From Methanoculleus taiwanensis (GTDB taxonomy: Archaea; Halobacteriota; Methanomicrobia; Methanomicrobiales; Methanoculleaceae): 64,000 nt of DNA. Location of the stretch: positions 601,327 to 665,326 of the forward strand of contig NZ_LHQS01000001.1 of the NCBI RefSeq assembly GCF_004102725.1. The letters run 5' to 3'. How positions within the stretch are numbered: position 1 is the first letter of the stretch; each line of letters starts with the position of its first letter. A program made the position numbers and the translations under genes. The notes under the pieces are model-generated. The model saw only the letters and a list, made by a program, of their open reading frames with translations. It was not told the DNA's origin and did no database searches. Below, piece after piece: positions 61,542-64,000 of this stretch.

Positions 61542-61579
61542 TCCGGCGCCGTCTGCGTGAAGGAAAAACCGGCGCCGGA
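61542..61579. promoter_or_regulatory. GC-rich hairpin between ferredoxin and cbiT
   Basis: TCCGGCGCCG and CGGCGCCGGA form a perfect 10-base inverted repeat around an 18-base loop in the 225-base divergent gap. It may act in the ferredoxin leader. No cobalamin riboswitch is recognisable. The cbiT TATA box (TTTAATTTA, about 61664-61672) is some 22 bases from its ATG, suggesting a leaderless message. Confidence 0.4.
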
Positions 61580-61691
61580 AGGTGTGATGGCGGTATCCCC
61601 GGCGGATCAGTAGACATATTAGCTTCGGCGTTCCATAATTCAAAGAATTAATCGTTAACTCAAGTTTAATTTATCTTACGCAAGGGATGCT

Positions 61692-62225
61692 ATGGGATTG
61701 AAGGGAGGACCTACGCAGGATGAGGTTATGGCCGTTTCCCTCCGGAAACTCGGAATCCGGGCGGGGGATCGGATCGCCGATATCGGATGCGGGACAGGAA
61801 AAGTCTCGATCGCCGCATCTCTGGTGGCGGGACGGGTCTATGCGGTCGACCGGAGGGCAGAAGCGATCGCCTACGCGAGGCAGGCGGCAGCAGAGGCCGG
61901 TGCCGTGAATATCGACTTTTTTGAGGGTGATGCGGTCGAGTTCCTTGCGGGGATCGACCGGCTCGACTGCGCCTTTGTCGGGGGCTCCCGTCGCCTCCCC
62001 GAGGTGCTCGATCTCCTCTCCGAGAAGGTGAGTGGAACGATCGTGGTGAACGCCGTTATGGTGGAGACGCTCGCGGAAGCGATCTGCAGCATGAAGCGGC
62101 TCGGGATCTTCCGTGAAGCCGTCCACCTGCAGGTGTCCCGGTCGGCGGAGATCGCCGGCGGCGTGATGTTCAAGCCGCAGAATCCCGTCTATATCATCGT
62201 CGGAGGCGATGCGGCGTGCTCGTAG
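61692..62225 (+). CDS. cbiT: Cobalt-precorrin C15-methyltransferase/decarboxylase CbiT
   Basis: 177 residues. Class I SAM motif IADIGCGTGKVS (near 29-40) and the family start GGPTQDEVMAVSL. CbiT methylates C15 and removes the acetate arm of ring C in the anaerobic cobalamin route. Methanogens need corrinoids for Mtr. First visible gene of an operon; its end overlaps cbiL by ten bases. Confidence 0.93.
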   Translation: MGLKGGPTQDEVMAVSLRKLGIRAGDRIADIGCGTGKVSIAASLVAGRVYAVDRRAEAIAYARQAAAEAGAVNIDFFEGDAVEFLAGIDRLDCAFVGGSRRLPEVLDLLSEKVSGTIVVNAVMVETLAEAICSMKRLGIFREAVHLQVSRSAEIAGGVMFKPQNPVYIIVGGDAACS

Positions 62226-62833
62226 GCGTGGGGCTCGGGCCCGGGGATCCGGAACTCCTTACCCTGCGTGCGGTGCGCCGGCTCCGGGAGGCGGATACGG
62301 TCTTCGTCCCGGGGAAGCTCGCGTACGAACTCGTCCGGCCGTACCGTGACGACGCGGAGATCCTGGAGTTTCCGATGACTAGCGACGAAGCGTATATTCT
62401 CGAGTGTATGGAGAGGAACGCCGACCGGATCGCCCCTGCGGCGGAGAAGGGGCTTGCCGTCTTTGGGATCATCGGCGATCCGAATTTCTACTCGACCTTC
62501 TCCCGCCTCTGCGGGATGATCGCGGAAAAGCATCCCGATATCGAGTTCTCCACCGATCCCGGAATCAGCTCGATAACCGCTTTTGCGTCGGTGGCGGGCG
62601 TCCCGGTGGCGGGCGGTTTTATCGTCTCCGACGGGCCGGAACCCGGTTCCCGGATATTCATGAAGGTTCGGAAACCCGCGGCGATGGCCGAAGAGCTCCG
62701 CCGGGACGGGTATACCGAGTTCGTTCTCGTCGAGCGGATGTTCATGGACGGGCAGCGGGTCTACCGCTCGAACGATCTCCCCGAGACGAGCGACTACTTC
62801 AGCATTATGTTCGCGAGGCGATTGCATGGCTAA
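62216..62833 (+). CDS. cbiL: Cobalt-factor II C20-methyltransferase CbiL
   Basis: 205 residues from a GTG start inside the end of cbiT. The tetrapyrrole methylase opening GVGLGPGDPELLTLRAV and the central FGIIGDPNFYSTFSRL, DPGISSITAFASV motifs identify CbiL. It adds the C20 methyl group from SAM early in the anaerobic corrin pathway. It overlaps cbiF by eight bases. Confidence 0.92.
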   Translation: MLVGVGLGPGDPELLTLRAVRRLREADTVFVPGKLAYELVRPYRDDAEILEFPMTSDEAYILECMERNADRIAPAAEKGLAVFGIIGDPNFYSTFSRLCGMIAEKHPDIEFSTDPGISSITAFASVAGVPVAGGFIVSDGPEPGSRIFMKVRKPAAMAEELRRDGYTEFVLVERMFMDGQRVYRSNDLPETSDYFSIMFARRLHG

Positions 62834-63542
62834 GATATACATCGTCGGTGCCGGCCCTGGAGCCCCCGACCTTATTACGGTGCGGGGGATGCGCCTCCTC
62901 GAGGAGGCGGACGTCCTGATCTACGCGGGTTCGCTCGTGAACCCGGAACTCGTGGAGCGGTCGGGTGCACCCGTCAAGCTCGACAGCTGGGGTATGACCC
63001 TCGACGAACTCGTCGACGCCATGGTGGAGCATGCGGCTGCCGGAAAACGGGTCGTCCGGCTCCACTCGGGAGATCCGGCGCTCTACGGCGCGATCGTCGA
63101 GCAGATGGCGAGGCTCGCCGCCCGGGGTGTCGAGGCCGAAATCGTCCCCGGCGTCTCCTCGCTCTTCGCTGCGGCGGCGGCGCTCAAGACGCAGTTCACC
63201 CTCCGCGACGTCTCGGAGAACCTGATCGTCGCCCGGCCGGCAGGCGCCACCCTTGAAGCGGATCAGATCCGGGAGCTCTCCCGGCACGGATCGACGATGG
63301 TGGTCTTCCTCGGGACCGAGAAGATGGAAGAGGTGCTCGCGAAGGTGGAGTATCCTCCCGAGACACCTGCGGCGGTCGTCTACCACGCCTCGTGGCCTGA
63401 CCAAAAGATCGTCCGCGGAACGGTCGGGGATATCGCCGAAAAAGCCCGCAGCGCCGGTATCGAGCGGACAGCCCTCATCGTCATCGGCAGGGTCGTCGAT
63501 CCCGCCACCTCGGGATTCGGGAGGTCGGTCCTCTACTCATGA
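62826..63542 (+). CDS. cbiF: Cobalt-precorrin-4 C11-methyltransferase CbiF
   Basis: 238 residues. IYIVGAGPGAPDLITVRG opening, AGSLVNPE, RLHSGDPALYGAI, and PGVSSLFAAAAAL are typical of CbiF/CobM. It methylates C11, preparing ring contraction with CbiG. Coupled to cbiL and to cbiG (four-base ATGA overlap). Confidence 0.94.
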   Translation: MAKIYIVGAGPGAPDLITVRGMRLLEEADVLIYAGSLVNPELVERSGAPVKLDSWGMTLDELVDAMVEHAAAGKRVVRLHSGDPALYGAIVEQMARLAARGVEAEIVPGVSSLFAAAAALKTQFTLRDVSENLIVARPAGATLEADQIRELSRHGSTMVVFLGTEKMEEVLAKVEYPPETPAAVVYHASWPDQKIVRGTVGDIAEKARSAGIERTALIVIGRVVDPATSGFGRSVLYS

Positions 63543-64000
63543 CCGATACGGTCGTCATTGCGCTCAACCGTTTCGAAGATGCCGCCCGCCGGATTGCAGA
63601 AGCTCTCCCGGCTGATTGCATGCTGTACAGCCCCGATGCGTTCGAATCGGCTTTTGGCCGCTATAAGCGGATCGTCGCCGTGATGTCCGCCGGGATCGCG
63701 GTGCGGCAGATCGCGCCGCTCATCGCCGACAAATGGCGCGATCCTGCGGTCGTTGTCGTCAGCCCGGATCTCCGCTACGCCGTCCCGATTCTCGGCGGCC
63801 ACCACGGCGGCAACGATCTTGCCCGTGCGCTCGCAGAGCTCGGTATCGAGCCTGTGATCACCACCGCCACCGAGGTCTTCGGGCGGGAGTCGGTGGAGGG
63901 GATTGCAGAGCGAGCCTCCTGCGACATCGTGAACCGGAACTCGACCCGCATGGTTAATGCAGCGTTCCTTGACGCCGATATCCCGCTCTACGCGGTCACC
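63539..64000 (+). CDS. cbiG: Cobalamin biosynthesis protein CbiG (3' truncated by window)
   Basis: The first 154 residues of CbiG: VVIALNRFEDAARRIAEAL, FGRYKRIVAVMSAGIAVRQIAP, and the conserved LGGHHGGNDLARAL. CbiG opens the delta-lactone and releases acetaldehyde in the anaerobic pathway. The frame runs off the right edge. Confidence 0.93.
   Translation, partial: MTDTVVIALNRFEDAARRIAEALPADCMLYSPDAFESAFGRYKRIVAVMSAGIAVRQIAPLIADKWRDPAVVVVSPDLRYAVPILGGHHGGNDLARALAELGIEPVITTATEVFGRESVEGIAERASCDIVNRNSTRMVNAAFLDADIPLYAVT

Noticed and set aside
61467-61691. Cobalamin riboswitch upstream of cbiT
   Set aside because: The TATA box is only about 22 bases from the start codon, leaving no leader for a riboswitch, and no B12-box-like sequence was found.

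Overview
The window is GC-rich archaeal chromosome, most likely from a hydrogenotrophic methanogen of the order Methanomicrobiales, with Methanoculleus or a close relative the best guess. The archaeal core genes are aIF5B, eS6, eS8, SRP19, TFB, Gar1, RIO2 kinase, DUF460, RNase HII and a digeranylgeranyl lipid reductase. Methanogen-type genes are HypB, an NrpR-domain protein, the anaerobic corrinoid pathway, a cupin-type phosphoglucose isomerase and COG1361/DUF3821-style surface proteins. The genus is an inference; no 16S rRNA or mcr gene lies in the window.

Layout. 0-3.2 kb: the tail of a histidine kinase, a FUSC-like membrane protein and a secreted repeat protein ending in a dockerin-like module. 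3.3-12.4 kb: information-processing genes (tRNA-His, aIF5B, eS6, eS8, SRP19, gar1-tfb, tRNA-Ala) mixed with hypB, a SoxB-like metallohydrolase next to a DsrE-like protein, and a PHP phosphatase. 12.3-12.6 kb: a tandem duplication of the 3' half of tRNA-Ala plus its flank. 12.6-29.4 kb: surface and metabolic genes, including a WD-like surface protein, an aminotransferase, ThiL-DUF460-RIO2, a TtuA-like protein with a broken PP-loop, a RCK potassium channel, a COG1361 surface protein coupled to cPGI and facing a TrmB regulator, and a stand-alone NrpR domain.

29.8-41.7 kb is an accessory region. It opens with an IS5-family element that interrupts a small ORF. AT-rich cargo follows: an orphan membrane protein, a KAP P-loop NTPase fused to methanogen S-layer-type domains, and a restriction endonuclease/Dam pair. 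Four copies of a GC-rich repeat, each a conserved leader plus an intact or decayed small membrane-protein ORF, lie in the gaps between these modules. The region ends with a two-gene replication cassette (38.4-41.7 kb) whose large primase-helicase carries a cluster of TGTACA motifs in its linker. The KAP/S-layer chimera and the repeat-delimited modules are the best candidates for something undescribed.

41.7-64 kb returns to chromosomal content: a disulfide oxidoreductase, a CBS/DHH pyrophosphatase that seems to start at CTG, a bat-type HTH regulator with a 16-bp palindrome at its promoter, facing a surface protein plus ABC operon with one ATPase and three paralogous permeases, a small zinc protein, a truncated MarC-like protein, PAP2 phosphatase and archaellin-like genes, NfeD-stomatin facing a site-2 protease, RNase HII, a TrkA protein, ferredoxin plus lipid reductase, and the start of the cbiT-cbiL-cbiF-cbiG operon, which runs off the right edge.
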